Origin: Pelomicrobium methylotrophicum
Lineage (GTDB): Bacteria; Pseudomonadota; Gammaproteobacteria; Burkholderiales; UBA6910
DNA length: 33,793 nt
Direction of reading: 5' to 3'
Assembly: GCF_008014345.1 (NCBI RefSeq)
Contig: NZ_VPFL01000026.1
Location: forward strand, 1-33,793
Shown here one piece after another: positions 6,474 through 14,459 of this stretch (position 1 is its first letter; each line of letters begins with the position of its first letter). Made by a program: the position numbers and the translations under genes. The notes beneath the pieces were generated by a model. The model had not been told where the DNA came from. It did not search any database and worked only from the letters and a program-made list of their open reading frames with translations.

Positions 6474-7959
6474 CGTTTCCATCGACGCGCAGCGCCGAGC
6501 GCTTCAAGAGCTCGCCGCCGCTCGCGGCATCGCCATCGTGGGCGAGTACGCCGATGCCGTCGAGTCTGGCAAGGACGACGACCGCCCCGGTTTCCAGTCG
6601 CTGCTTGCCGACCTGCGGGCAGCCGACCGTCGGTGGGACCACATCCTGGCGCTGGATACATCCCGCATCGCCCGCCGCCGGGCGCTTGCCATCATCTTCG
6701 AGGAGCACGAGTGCAAGCGCCGTGGCGTGCGGGTCATCTACAAGTCCCTGCCGGACGCCGATCCCATCACCGAGATGTTGCTCAAGTCCATCCTCCAGGC
6801 CATGGACGAGTGGCACTCGCTCACCAGCAAGGTCAAGGGTCTCTCCGGCATGGCCGAGAACGTGCGCCAAGGCTGGCGGGCAGGTGGGCGCGCGCCCCGT
6901 GGGTACGTACTCGAAACAATCGAAACCGGTGCCATCCGGGACGGCGCGCCCGTCACCAAGAGCAGGCTGGCGCCCGGGCCGGATGCCGGCACCGTACAGG
7001 CCTACCTCAAGGCAAGAGCGCGCGGCGTGCCGAGGGCGCGTGCGGCATCTCAGGCCGGGCTGAAAGCGCCCACCTCGTCGCTGGTGGACATGGATCGCAA
7101 CGCGCTCACTTACGCCGGCCATATCGTATGGAATCGGCACGCAGAGCGCGATGGAGGCCGGTACATCGGCGGGTCGAAGCTGCGGCCCAGGTCGGAGTGG
7201 ATCATACAACGCGACACCCACGAGGCGCTCATCACGGACGACGAAGCGGCAGCCATCCTGGCGGCGCTGGAATCCGGCAAGCGCCGGGCGGCCAAGCGAA
7301 CCGCCCGCGTCTACCTGCTCTCCGGCCTGCTCGTCGTGCCGGACGGCGCGCCGTGGAACGGCGACGGCGGCTTCTACCGGCTCGGCAAAGGCACCCGCAT
7401 TTCTGCTGAAGCCGTGGACAAGGCCATCGTCGGCAAGATCATCGAGCGGTTCTCCAGCGACGAGATGGCCGAGGAAATCGCCGCCCACTACCGCCGCTTG
7501 GCCGAGCAGGCGGCGGATACCGGGCAGGAGACGGCGGCCATGCGCCGGCAAATCGCAGAGATCGATCGCCGGATCGCCAAACTCACGGCGCTGCTGGCGG
7601 AAACCACGGCGCACGGCACCCTACTGCGGCAGATCGAAGCAATGGAAGCTGAGCGGGATGCGCTGGCGTCCAGCCTAGAGGGCCGTGAGGCCGAGACGAG
7701 AGCGGCTAGAGCCACGCGCAACCTCAGCGCATCCGACGTCAAGAGGCTGCTGACGGCCATCGCCGAAGACCTCAACGCCGCGCGTCTTGAAGACCTCCAG
7801 GACACGCTGCGCCAAGTATTGGAACGGGTCGTGCTCGACCCAGATACGTTCGATGCGGTCATCACCTACCGCATCGCACCCGCCTCGAAAGCGGGGTCAA
7901 GGTGGCGTCCCCACGGGGATTCGAACCCCGGTTACCGCCGTGAAAGGGCGATGTCCTAG
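6427..7959 (+). CDS. Large serine recombinase, 3' end antisense to tRNA-Glu
   Basis: This 510-residue protein has an N-terminal resolvase domain: VLYLRSSKDRSDVSIDAQRR with the nucleophile Ser in the YLRSS stretch, and LALDTSRIARR in the catalytic core. A recombinase domain follows (GGRAPRGYVLE, LTYAGHIVWNRH, HEALIT), with a zinc-ribbon-like region that lacks clear Cys pairs. A long charged coiled coil is at about residues 370-440. It mediates site-specific DNA integration or excision. The last about 19 residues are encoded on the complement of the tRNA-Glu gene (7903-7959), so the attachment site probably lies in the tRNA. A weak GGCGG site precedes ATG 6427. The cargo and second attachment site are not evident; the element to the left appears decayed. 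Confidence 0.88.
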   Translation: MIKAVLYLRSSKDRSDVSIDAQRRALQELAAARGIAIVGEYADAVESGKDDDRPGFQSLLADLRAADRRWDHILALDTSRIARRRALAIIFEEHECKRRGVRVIYKSLPDADPITEMLLKSILQAMDEWHSLTSKVKGLSGMAENVRQGWRAGGRAPRGYVLETIETGAIRDGAPVTKSRLAPGPDAGTVQAYLKARARGVPRARAASQAGLKAPTSSLVDMDRNALTYAGHIVWNRHAERDGGRYIGGSKLRPRSEWIIQRDTHEALITDDEAAAILAALESGKRRAAKRTARVYLLSGLLVVPDGAPWNGDGGFYRLGKGTRISAEAVDKAIVGKIIERFSSDEMAEEIAAHYRRLAEQAADTGQETAAMRRQIAEIDRRIAKLTALLAETTAHGTLLRQIEAMEAERDALASSLEGREAETRAARATRNLSASDVKRLLTAIAEDLNAARLEDLQDTLRQVLERVVLDPDTFDAVITYRIAPASKAGSRWRPHGDSNPGYRRERAMS

Positions 7960-7978
7960 GCCTCTAGACGATGGGGAC
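7903..7978 (-). tRNA. gltT: tRNA-Glu (TTC)
   Basis: A complete 76-base cloverleaf starts GTCCCCATCGTCTAGAGGCC. The anticodon stem-loop is CCGCCC... read as CGCCCTTTCACGGCG with anticodon TTC, the T arm carries GGTTCGAATCC, the acceptor pairs GTCCCCA with TGGGGAC, the discriminator is G and CCA is encoded. Its 3' half is overlapped by the convergent serine recombinase gene. It lies downstream of gltX on the same strand, so the enzyme and its tRNA are neighbours. Confidence 0.97.
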
Positions 7979-7990
7979 GCTCTAGATCCT

Positions 7991-8066
7991 TGGTGGAGGT
8001 AAGCGGAGTCGAACCGCTGACCTTCGCAATGCCATTGCGACGCTCTCCCAGCTGAGCTATACCCCC
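7991..8066 (-). tRNA. tRNA-Ala (GGC)
   Basis: A 76-base cloverleaf starts GGGGGTATAGCTCAGC. The anticodon arm CGCAATGGCATTGCG gives anticodon GGC, the T arm has GGTTCGACTCC, and the acceptor GGGGGTA pairs with TACCTCC, followed by ACCA. It lies between gltX and tRNA-Glu and is probably co-transcribed with both. Confidence 0.97.
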
Positions 8067-8133
8067 ACCGGAGCCGCGCATTATACCGTTGTCTCCCGAG
8101 CTTGCAAAGGCTTGTTCGCGCGACAAATCATGC

Positions 8134-9525
8134 CTAGCGCGTGGCAACGATCCGCTCGATCCGCTCCAACACCACTTCCCGCTTGAGCGCCGCCACGATG
8201 GCGACGATGTCCGGCGTCTTTTCCCGGCCAGTGACCGCCACCCGCAGCGGCATCATCACCTGCGGCATTTTGAGGCTGCGCGCCGCCATGACTTCCTGTG
8301 CAGCGCGCTTGACGCCCTCCGGCGTCCACTGGGCGGCGCGGAGTCGCTCCAGGAGCTCCCCCAGCACCTCCCTGCCCTGCCCGCTCAAGTGCTGATCGCC
8401 CAGCGCCCGGTCCGGGGCGGGCGGCTCGGCGAAAGCGAGCAGCAGTGTCGCCAGCTCGGAGAGCAGGGTGATCGAAGCTTGTACCGCAGCAGTCATGGCC
8501 ACCACGTCCATAGCCCGTTCGATGCGGGCAAAAACCTCCGGTCTCTCCCGCGCCAGCCGGGCCGCCAGCGCCTGCGGGCTCATCCTGCGCAGATGCTCTC
8601 CATTCAGCCAGCGCAGTTTTCCCGGATCGAACCGAGCCGGCGAGCGGCTGATGTGCTCCAGGTCGAACCACTCGACGAACTGCTCCATCGTGAAAATCTC
8701 GTCGTCGCCGTGGGACCAGCCGAGCCGAGCCAGGTAATTGAGCAGCGCTTCCGGAAAGTAGCCATCGTCGCGGTACTGCAGGACGCTCACTGCACCGTGG
8801 CGCTTGGACAGCCGCTCCCCGTCGGCCCCCAGAATCATCGGCACGTGGGCATATTTCGGCAGCGGTGCGCCCAGCGCTCGCAGCATATTGATCTGGCGCG
8901 GTGTGTTATTCACGTGGTCGTCACCGCGAATTACGTGGGTGATGCGCATGTCGAGATCGTCCACGATGACGCCGAAGTTGTAGGTCGGCACCCCATCCGC
9001 CCGCAGGATGACCAGGTCGTCGAGTTCGCTGTTGGAGACCGTGATGAGCCCCTTCACCAGGTCTTCGAATACCACCTCTCCCTCGTCCGGATTCCGGAAT
9101 CGCACCACGGGCTCCACACCCGGCGGCGTCTTCCCGCGGGCGTTCTCCGGCCGCCAACGGCCGTCGTAGCGTGGCTTCTCTCCACGAGCGCGTTGCGCTT
9201 CCCGCAACGCCTCCAGCTCCTCTTTGCTGGCGTAGCAGTAGTAGGCGTGCCCGGCCCGAATGAGCTCCTCCGCCACTTCCCGGTAGCGGTCGAGCCGCTG
9301 CATCTGATAATAGGGCCCCTCGTCCCAAGCAAGGCCCAGCCATGTCATCCCATCCAGAATGGCCTGGACCGACGCTTGCGTCGAGCGCTCGAGGTCCGTG
9401 TCCTCGATGCGCAGGATGAACTGACCGCCGTGCTTGCGGGCAAAGGCCCATGAGTAGAGCGCGGTTCGGGCACCGCCGAGATGCAGGTAGCCCGTGGGGC
9501 TAGGAGCGAAACGAGTACGGACCAT
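8134..9525 (-). CDS. gltX: Glutamate-tRNA ligase
   Basis: This class I aminoacyl-tRNA synthetase of 463 residues charges tRNA-Glu with glutamate. The HIGH-type motif lies in TRFAPSPTGYLHLGGARTAL near the N-terminus. The KMSKS-type motif is ILGADGERLSKRHGAVS around residue 240. HVIRGDDHVNNTPRQI is the usual catalytic-domain signature, and the C-terminal anticodon-binding helical region is complete. The zinc-binding Cys motif of the E. coli enzyme is not obvious; YYCYASKEELEALRE retains part of that segment. Length is normal. It is followed on the same strand by tRNA-Ala and tRNA-Glu. Confidence 0.97.
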   Translation of the reverse strand: MVRTRFAPSPTGYLHLGGARTALYSWAFARKHGGQFILRIEDTDLERSTQASVQAILDGMTWLGLAWDEGPYYQMQRLDRYREVAEELIRAGHAYYCYASKEELEALREAQRARGEKPRYDGRWRPENARGKTPPGVEPVVRFRNPDEGEVVFEDLVKGLITVSNSELDDLVILRADGVPTYNFGVIVDDLDMRITHVIRGDDHVNNTPRQINMLRALGAPLPKYAHVPMILGADGERLSKRHGAVSVLQYRDDGYFPEALLNYLARLGWSHGDDEIFTMEQFVEWFDLEHISRSPARFDPGKLRWLNGEHLRRMSPQALAARLARERPEVFARIERAMDVVAMTAAVQASITLLSELATLLLAFAEPPAPDRALGDQHLSGQGREVLGELLERLRAAQWTPEGVKRAAQEVMAARSLKMPQVMMPLRVAVTGREKTPDIVAIVAALKREVVLERIERIVATR

Positions 9526-9692
9526 GGCTCGGAAGGGAAAAGTTGGTATTTTACGGGAATCGGTCTACACGCCGCGCAGTCCCGGAGCAAGCGCTATGGG
9601 CCGTCAGCCGCGTTTCTGTAGGCCCCAGCCCCGCCCGGCACGGCGCGAGTTTGACCGGTCAAGCGCCTTTGTGCTTTAATTTGGACCCTCGT

Positions 9693-9767
9693 GGGTGGTT
9701 AGCTCAGCGGTAGAGCACTGCCTTCACACGGCAGGGGTCACTGGTTCGATCCCAGTATCACCCACCA
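9693..9767 (+). tRNA. tRNA-Val (CAC)
   Basis: A 75-base cloverleaf starts GGGTGGTTAGCTCAGCGG. The anticodon arm CTGCCTTCACACGGCAG places CAC in the anticodon, the T arm is CTGGTTCGATCCCAG, the acceptor GGGTGGT pairs with ATCACCC, and ACCA follows. The stretch directly downstream is repeat-rich and decayed, as is common next to tRNA genes used for integration. Confidence 0.96.
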
Positions 9768-9783
9768 AAATCAAATACTTAGT

Positions 9784-9867
9784 GCACTTCAGGGTATGAC
9801 GCGGTATGGCGAAAACCGCCTCGAAGTGCCTCATTTCCAGCTTGTCACGTCATAGTTACGCCATACC
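9784..9867. repeat. Inverted repeats just downstream of tRNA-Val
   Basis: GCACTTC (9784-9790) pairs with GAAGTGC (9823-9829), enclosing GCGGT/ACCGC (9801-9805 with 9815-9819). In addition GGTATGGCG (9803-9811) is repeated inverted as CGCCATACC (9859-9867). The first set could be a tRNA transcription-end structure, and the second resembles recombinase arm sites. Both readings are inference. Confidence 0.4.
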
Positions 9868-10337
9868 TATTCCGTGCCCATTCTGGCCCGGGATTCCCCG
9901 CTCTGCTTGCTAGTCATGTTCGGCGCGTGGCGCGCCTCCTATGGCCTCTGACTGACCTCTGCTGCCCCATCCCACCGCCTCCAGACGCCGGTGGCCTTCT
10001 CGGGCAGGACCGCAAATTTCCCCGGGTATTGGGCAGCCACCTTCACGCTCATGCCTGTCGGAACTACGTCGTTGCGTTGCCGTGCAAGTACCGGGCTTTG
10101 ACGATATCGGCCGTCTCACACCGCAACGCCGCCTTATCCGACTCCCACTCGTCGGGCCAGCGCTTTGCCTTCGGCTTCCTTCGGATTCGCAGTCGCCCGC
10201 GACACCCTTGCCGTTCGGCTAACGGTTCCTCTTGCCCGGGCCCCTAGAGGACTTCCACCTCCAAGTGAGTCGCCCTGCAGGGCGCACCGAAAAAGTCATT
10301 CCTAAGCAAACCGGACCAGTTCTAGACTGGCTCGGCG
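9868..10337. other. Decayed stretch between tRNA-Val and IS1595 remnant
   Basis: No intact gene is visible. The minus strand has short protein-like pieces in different frames, for example SVKVAAQYPGKFAVLPEKAT near 9990-10050 and RWPDEWESDKAALRCETADI near 10110-10165, suggesting a dead gene of an integrated element. I could not identify the family. A CCCTGCAGGG palindrome lies near 10272. Confidence 0.3.
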
Positions 10338-10755
10338 ATGAAAAAGTGTCCGAAGTGCAAGACCGCGCGACCGTATTTGCTCTCGGAGGACGGCTTAAAC
10401 GCCGCTTGTGCCGGCATCGCTTCAGCTGGACGTCGGCGTGGGATTCGGTGCGGCTGAAAGCCTCGACCAAACACCAGCTTCTCGAGATGTTCGGTTCGTT
10501 TTGGGAGTGCCGGCGTACGGCCAACGCTTCCGCAGCGATGTCAGCGCACCGACGCGGGAACGGTTTTATCGACCGCCGCGGGCCTGCTGCGCCGCCGCCG
10601 AACAACTGCGGGAGCCGTTCAGTGGGACGGTGGAGTGCGATGAGACGACCTTCGGCGGCGCCCGGCACGGCAAACGCGGTTGGGGTACGGCCGGCAAGGT
10701 CTTTGTCCTCGCTCGGGTCCAGCGCCATGGGCACGTCGAGGCGATCCCTTACCGG
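10338..10755 (+). pseudogene. IS1595-family transposase remnant
   Basis: The frame opens MKKCPKCKTARPYLLSEDGL with the zinc-ribbon CPKC typical of IS1595 transposases. It then continues in other frames with CRHRFSWTSAWDSVRLKAST and the DDE-domain start GTVECDETTFGGARHGKRGW. At least two frameshifts are needed, and the protein ends after about 140 codons where IstB sequence takes over (about 10755). It is dead, and its other end has been replaced by the IS21 fragment. Confidence 0.7.
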
Positions 10756-10767
10756 CCCGCAGCCAAG

Positions 10768-11310
10768 CCTCGTTCCGAAGCAGATTCGGGAGCTTTCCGC
10801 CTGCCGCTGGATTGCCCACGGGGAGAACGTGCTGCTCCTTGGCCCGCCTGGGGTAGGCAAAACCCACCTGGCCATTGCCCTGGGGCGGGAAGCGATCGAT
10901 GCCGGCTATAGCGTGCTCTTTACCACTGCGCCGGCGCTCGCGGCCCAGCTGGCCCGCGCCCATGCCGATGGGCGGCCTGATGAACGGCATTCGCGCTTTG
11001 CCAAGCTCCGGCTCCTGATCGTCGATGAGCTGGGGTATCTGCCCTTCGAACAAAACGCTGCGCATCTGTTCTTCCAGCTCGTATCCGGGCGTTACGAGCA
11101 GTGCAGCCTCTTGATCACCAGCAACCGCACGGTCTCGGAGTGGAGGACCGTCTTTGGCGATGCCGCGGCCGCCACCGCGATCCTGGATCGGCTGCTGCAC
11201 CACAGCCCAGGGAACACGATCCGCGGCGAGAGCTACCGGCTCAAGGGGAGGCGCCGCGCCGGGGTGTTGTCGCAACCAAACCCCGGGCACATCTATCAAC
11301 CGCTCACAAG
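10768..11310 (+). pseudogene. istB: IstB-like ATPase of an IS21 element, N-terminus missing
   Basis: The AAA+ core is intact from SLVPKQIRELSACRWIAHGE onward: Walker A GPPGVGKTH, Walker B LLIVDELGYLPF, sensor region LLITSNRTVSEW and the C-terminal AILDRLLHHS and RGESYRLKGRRRAGVL. About the first 80 residues typical of IstB are absent; the frame is joined instead to IS1595 sequence, giving a fortuitous 378-codon chimeric frame from 10232. IstA is not present. IstB normally helps the IS21 transposase choose targets; here it should be non-functional. Confidence 0.8.
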
Positions 11311-11319
11311 TACGCATAG

Positions 11320-11370
11320 GGGGATCAATTCTGAATGTCGCCGGGGATCAATTCCTGGTGTCGCCTGACA
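11320..11370. repeat. IS21 right end with terminal direct repeats
   Basis: GGGGATCAATTC occurs at 11320-11331 and 11343-11354, and TGTCGCC at 11336-11342 and 11359-11365, both with a 23-base period. The series ends in CTGACA at 11370. This is the usual multiple-repeat terminus of an IS21-family element and fixes its right boundary. The left end is not in place. Confidence 0.7.
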
Positions 11371-11521
11371 CATGGTGCGGCCTCAGAGTTCGCGGACGAA
11401 AGCTATTCGGGCAACGTCGCGCCCGATGCAATCACCGACAGTTTCATGGCGAAGCCGCCACAGGTGCAATAGCGCTGGAGGATTTCCACTGGCTCAAGGA
11501 TCGCAAGCACCCGCTGGCATT

Positions 11522-12806
11522 GCACGTCAACTACCCCACGGCTAAAGCCGGGGGCTTGCCCTCACCCGGCGAGCCGGGCAGGGCTTCGGGGCCGGTTGAC
11601 GGCGGCCCACCGTACCGAAGCACGGTATAGCGAAGGCGAATGTTATGAGCAGCGTTGATGTCCGCATGTGCCTCGTAGCCGCAAGACGGGCAACGGAAGA
11701 CGTGCCGCTTGCGGATGCCTGGCAACCCGCACCTGGAGCAAGTCCGGCTGGTATAGGCCGGATTGACTTCCGCCACCGCGATCCCAAGAAGCTGTGCTTT
11801 GTTCTCGATGGCGCGGTGAAGTTCGCCTCGTTGCCACAGCGCAAGGCGTCGGCGAAGTGCTTTGCCGCGCACTCTGCCCTTTTCGGGCTTAGGAATTCCA
11901 CGCAGGTCTTCGAGGACGAGAACTGCGTTGGCCGGTGCCCACTGCACGAGGGTTGCCGCAGTTTGCTGGGCGAAAGTGCGGGTGCGGTTACGCTGCTTGC
12001 GGCCAAGCCGTTTGAGCGCACGGCGAACGCTTTTTGTGTCCTTGCGCTCTGCCTTTCAGGCCGCAAGCTTGCGCTGGAGACGAGAGCGAGTCTTTTGGGT
12101 TCTGCGGTTGGCCACTTTGACAGCTTTACCGGAGACGAACAGGGTGTTGCCGTCGGGATCGGCGGCCACCAGCGCGTTGGTTTCGTTCATATCGACGCCA
12201 ACCGGCAGGACGCCAGCGGGCTCCGGTACTTCCAGCGTAACGGTGACACGTCCAAGCAGCTTGCCATCGCGCTCGATGATGGTCAGGCTATCGACCTCCT
12301 TGGCCTGCGCCAAGGTTGCACGGAATGCGTCCGGGACAGTGTAGGCAAGGCGCTTTCTGCCGCCCACCGTCCAAATGGACAGGGTGCCGTCGGCGCGAAA
12401 AAATCCGCATCCCGTCCGCGCTTGCCGACCAGAAAGATCGCCCGCGCCCGCCGAAAGGCGAAGGGCCTGGAGATACGATGCCGGTTGCGCTTTGCACTCT
12501 GGTAAGCAGCGGCCACCGCCCGAATTGCCGAAATGGTCATCTGGCTGTTGAGGCGTCCTTTGACTCGGTGATAGGCCATCCGCTGCAATGCAATCGGTCT
12601 AAGCGGCTTGCCGTCGTTGAAGGCAAGCGCAGAAAGGTCGGCCTGAACCTCGCGGAACACCTCAAGGGTGCGCCGCAGGTCCGGGTCGGGCTCGATGACG
12701 AGGGTTACGGTTCGCTGAATTGCTATCACGCGTTGACTTTTACGGCATCGTGCTGGACATGGCAAGGGCGGCGCTTCCTCCCCAGGGCTAAAGCCAGGGG
12801 CTCCCA
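11522..12806 (-). mobile_element. IS200/IS605-type TnpB-only element (IS1341-like), decayed
   Basis: The tnpB remnant is flanked by two related hairpins sharing the core GGCTAAAGCC. The right-end copy is CCCCACGGCTAAAGCCGGGG (about 11534-11553), and the left-end copy runs from CCCC 12780 to GGGG 12800. Such subterminal hairpins are the recognition ends of IS605-group elements. No tnpA is present. By analogy with known TnpB systems, the 3' end of tnpB up to the right-end hairpin (about 11522-11700, minus strand) would encode the guide omega-RNA. Exact cleavage points were not determined. Confidence 0.6.
11531..12729 (-). pseudogene. tnpB: TnpB RNA-guided nuclease, broken by a frameshift and a stop
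   Basis: Starting from GTG 12729 (IAIQRTVTLVIEPDPDLRRT), the frame is lost near 12380-12400 and resumes with RKRLAYTVPDAFRATLAQA. RuvC-I is LPVGVDMNETNALVAA and RuvC-II VLVLEDLRGI. The zinc finger is CSRCGLPG...CPSCGYE and RuvC-III ADINAAHNI, so all three acidic catalytic residues are present. An in-frame TGA at 12054-12056, between RKLAA and KAERKDTKSV, splits the RuvC part; a CGA-to-TGA change would explain it. With both lesions the protein cannot be made whole. TnpB proteins cleave DNA guided by omega-RNA. Confidence 0.8.
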
Positions 12807-13050
12807 GCGCCGCGTAATCTTGGTGGGGAGGGCCACGACGACCAGGCCAGCGCGATGAAGTCCACACCGATTCAGAAGGAGAGACCCCATCCCGTCCCGG
12901 TGGCTGTGGCCGCAGCATGTGCTGGAATAGGTAAGGGCTGCGGCCTGGATCTGCAAAGCAATCAGTGAGCCCTGCGCGTTTTCAGGCCATGAGGGTGCGC
13001 CCGGCGGTGAAAAAGGCGCGGGAATCGTTCAGGTCGGACAAGGCGCGATT

Positions 13051-14445
13051 CTAGTCCTCGCTGCCACCGCCCAAGGCCTTGTAAAGGGCCGCGGCAGCGG
13101 CAAAGAGCTGACGGCGGGCGGTGACCAGCGATTGTTGCGCGGCAAAGGCATCCCGGCTCGCATCCAGCACTTCCAGATAGCTTGCAACGCCCGCGCGCTG
13201 GCGGGCTTGGACGCGCTCGAGGCGTGCTCGCTGAACGACGAGGTTGGCTTCCAGCGCCGCTACCTGCTCGGCGTAAGTCTCGCGCGCGGCCAGGGCATCC
13301 GCTACCTCGCGGAAGGCTTGCTGCACGGTTTTCTCGTAGTCGGCCACGGCGGCGATCTTGCGCGCCTCGGCCACGTCCAGATTGGCCTGGGTGCGCCCGG
13401 CGTCGAACAGGGGAAACTTCAGCACGGGCTGGAACAACCAGGCGCCGCTGCCCGCATCGAACAGGCCCGAGAGGGCAGCACTCGCCGTACCGAGGCTGCC
13501 GGTGAGCGTGATGCTGGGAAAGAAGGCCGCCCGGGCCGCGCCTACATTGGCGTTGGCGGCGATCAGACGCTGCTCTGCCGCACGCACGTCGGGCCTGGCG
13601 AGCAGGACTTCCGAGGGCAGCCCCGGCGCGAGCGTGGCCGGCGCGCCTTTGCGTGGCATGAACGCCGGTCGGGGCAGGGCTGCCGACATGCCGGTGAGCA
13701 GGCTCAGCGCGTTTTCCGTCTGTAGGCGCTGACGCCGGATTTCACCGAGCTGGGCTCGCACAGATTCCACTAGACCTTCCGCGGCGAGCACCTCCAGATC
13801 GCTGGCGAGGCCGACTTCCCGCCGCTTGCGCAGGAGGGCAAGACTGTCGCTGCGGTTGGCCAGCGTTTCGGCGGCGAGCCGCTCCCGCTCGGTCAGCTCG
13901 GCGAGTAGATACCAGGTAGTGGCAACGTCGCCGATGAGGCTCGCACGGAAAGCGCGCGCCGCTTCCTCGGTGGCCAGATACTGGGCGCGCGCGGCCTCAT
14001 CCAGGGCCGCCACCCGACCCCAGAAATCCAGCTCGAAAGCGGTGATGCCCAGCCCCAGGTCGTAGCGGCTGCTGGTACGGGCTTGTCCTATGTTCGTGAG
14101 ATCCGCGGGCGTGCGCGCCCGGTTGCCCGAGCCTTGCGCATTCACGGTGGGCAGGCGGTCGGCGCGGGCGATGCCTGCCAGTCCCCGCGCTTCTTCCACC
14201 CGCGCGATCGCGATGCGCAGGTCCCGGTTGTGAGCGAGGCCGGCAGCAATGAGGGTCTGAAGCTCAGGCTCGGCGTAATAGTCGCGCCAGCCCGGCAAAG
14301 CGGTGGCGGGCCGGCGATCATCCCCTGGAAAACGCTCTGGAACGGGCAGTGCGGGTCGCTCATAGGCGGGCACGAGGGAGCAGCCGGCGAGCAGGGCGAG
14401 CAACGCCAGGATGGCGCAATGGGCGGCGAAACGGCGCTCAGTCAT
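13051..14445 (-). CDS. NodT/OprM-type outer-membrane efflux lipoprotein
   Basis: This 464-residue outer-membrane factor begins at ATG 14445 with a lipoprotein signal (LLALLAGCSLVP, lipobox Cys at about residue 22). Two OEP repeats follow, each with long alpha-helical stretches such as LRIAIARVEEARGLAGIARA and ANANVGAARAAFFPSITLTG, and the C-terminal ALYKALGGG. The trimer forms the exit duct spanning the outer membrane for the adjacent RND pump. It is the last gene of the minus-strand operon, 14 bases after the pump gene. The longer open frame to 15681 is only a shadow of the pump gene. Confidence 0.93.
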   Translation of the reverse strand: MTERRFAAHCAILALLALLAGCSLVPAYERPALPVPERFPGDDRRPATALPGWRDYYAEPELQTLIAAGLAHNRDLRIAIARVEEARGLAGIARADRLPTVNAQGSGNRARTPADLTNIGQARTSSRYDLGLGITAFELDFWGRVAALDEAARAQYLATEEAARAFRASLIGDVATTWYLLAELTERERLAAETLANRSDSLALLRKRREVGLASDLEVLAAEGLVESVRAQLGEIRRQRLQTENALSLLTGMSAALPRPAFMPRKGAPATLAPGLPSEVLLARPDVRAAEQRLIAANANVGAARAAFFPSITLTGSLGTASAALSGLFDAGSGAWLFQPVLKFPLFDAGRTQANLDVAEARKIAAVADYEKTVQQAFREVADALAARETYAEQVAALEANLVVQRARLERVQARQRAGVASYLEVLDASRDAFAAQQSLVTARRQLFAAAAALYKALGGGSED

Positions 14446-14459
14446 GGCTGTCTCGTCCC

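Noticed and set aside
6271-7614. Long minus-strand open frame of 447 codons
   Set aside because: It is antisense to the serine recombinase and contains no recognisable domain; GC-rich DNA commonly leaves such frames open.
8089-9453. Long plus-strand open frame opposite gltX
   Set aside because: Shadow of glutamyl-tRNA synthetase, which is conserved over its full length on the minus strand.
12839-13050. Possible second tnpB tail downstream of the TnpB element
   Set aside because: A short peptide-like stretch (MKSTPIQKERPHPVP) is seen, but it is too short and has no motif to support an assignment.
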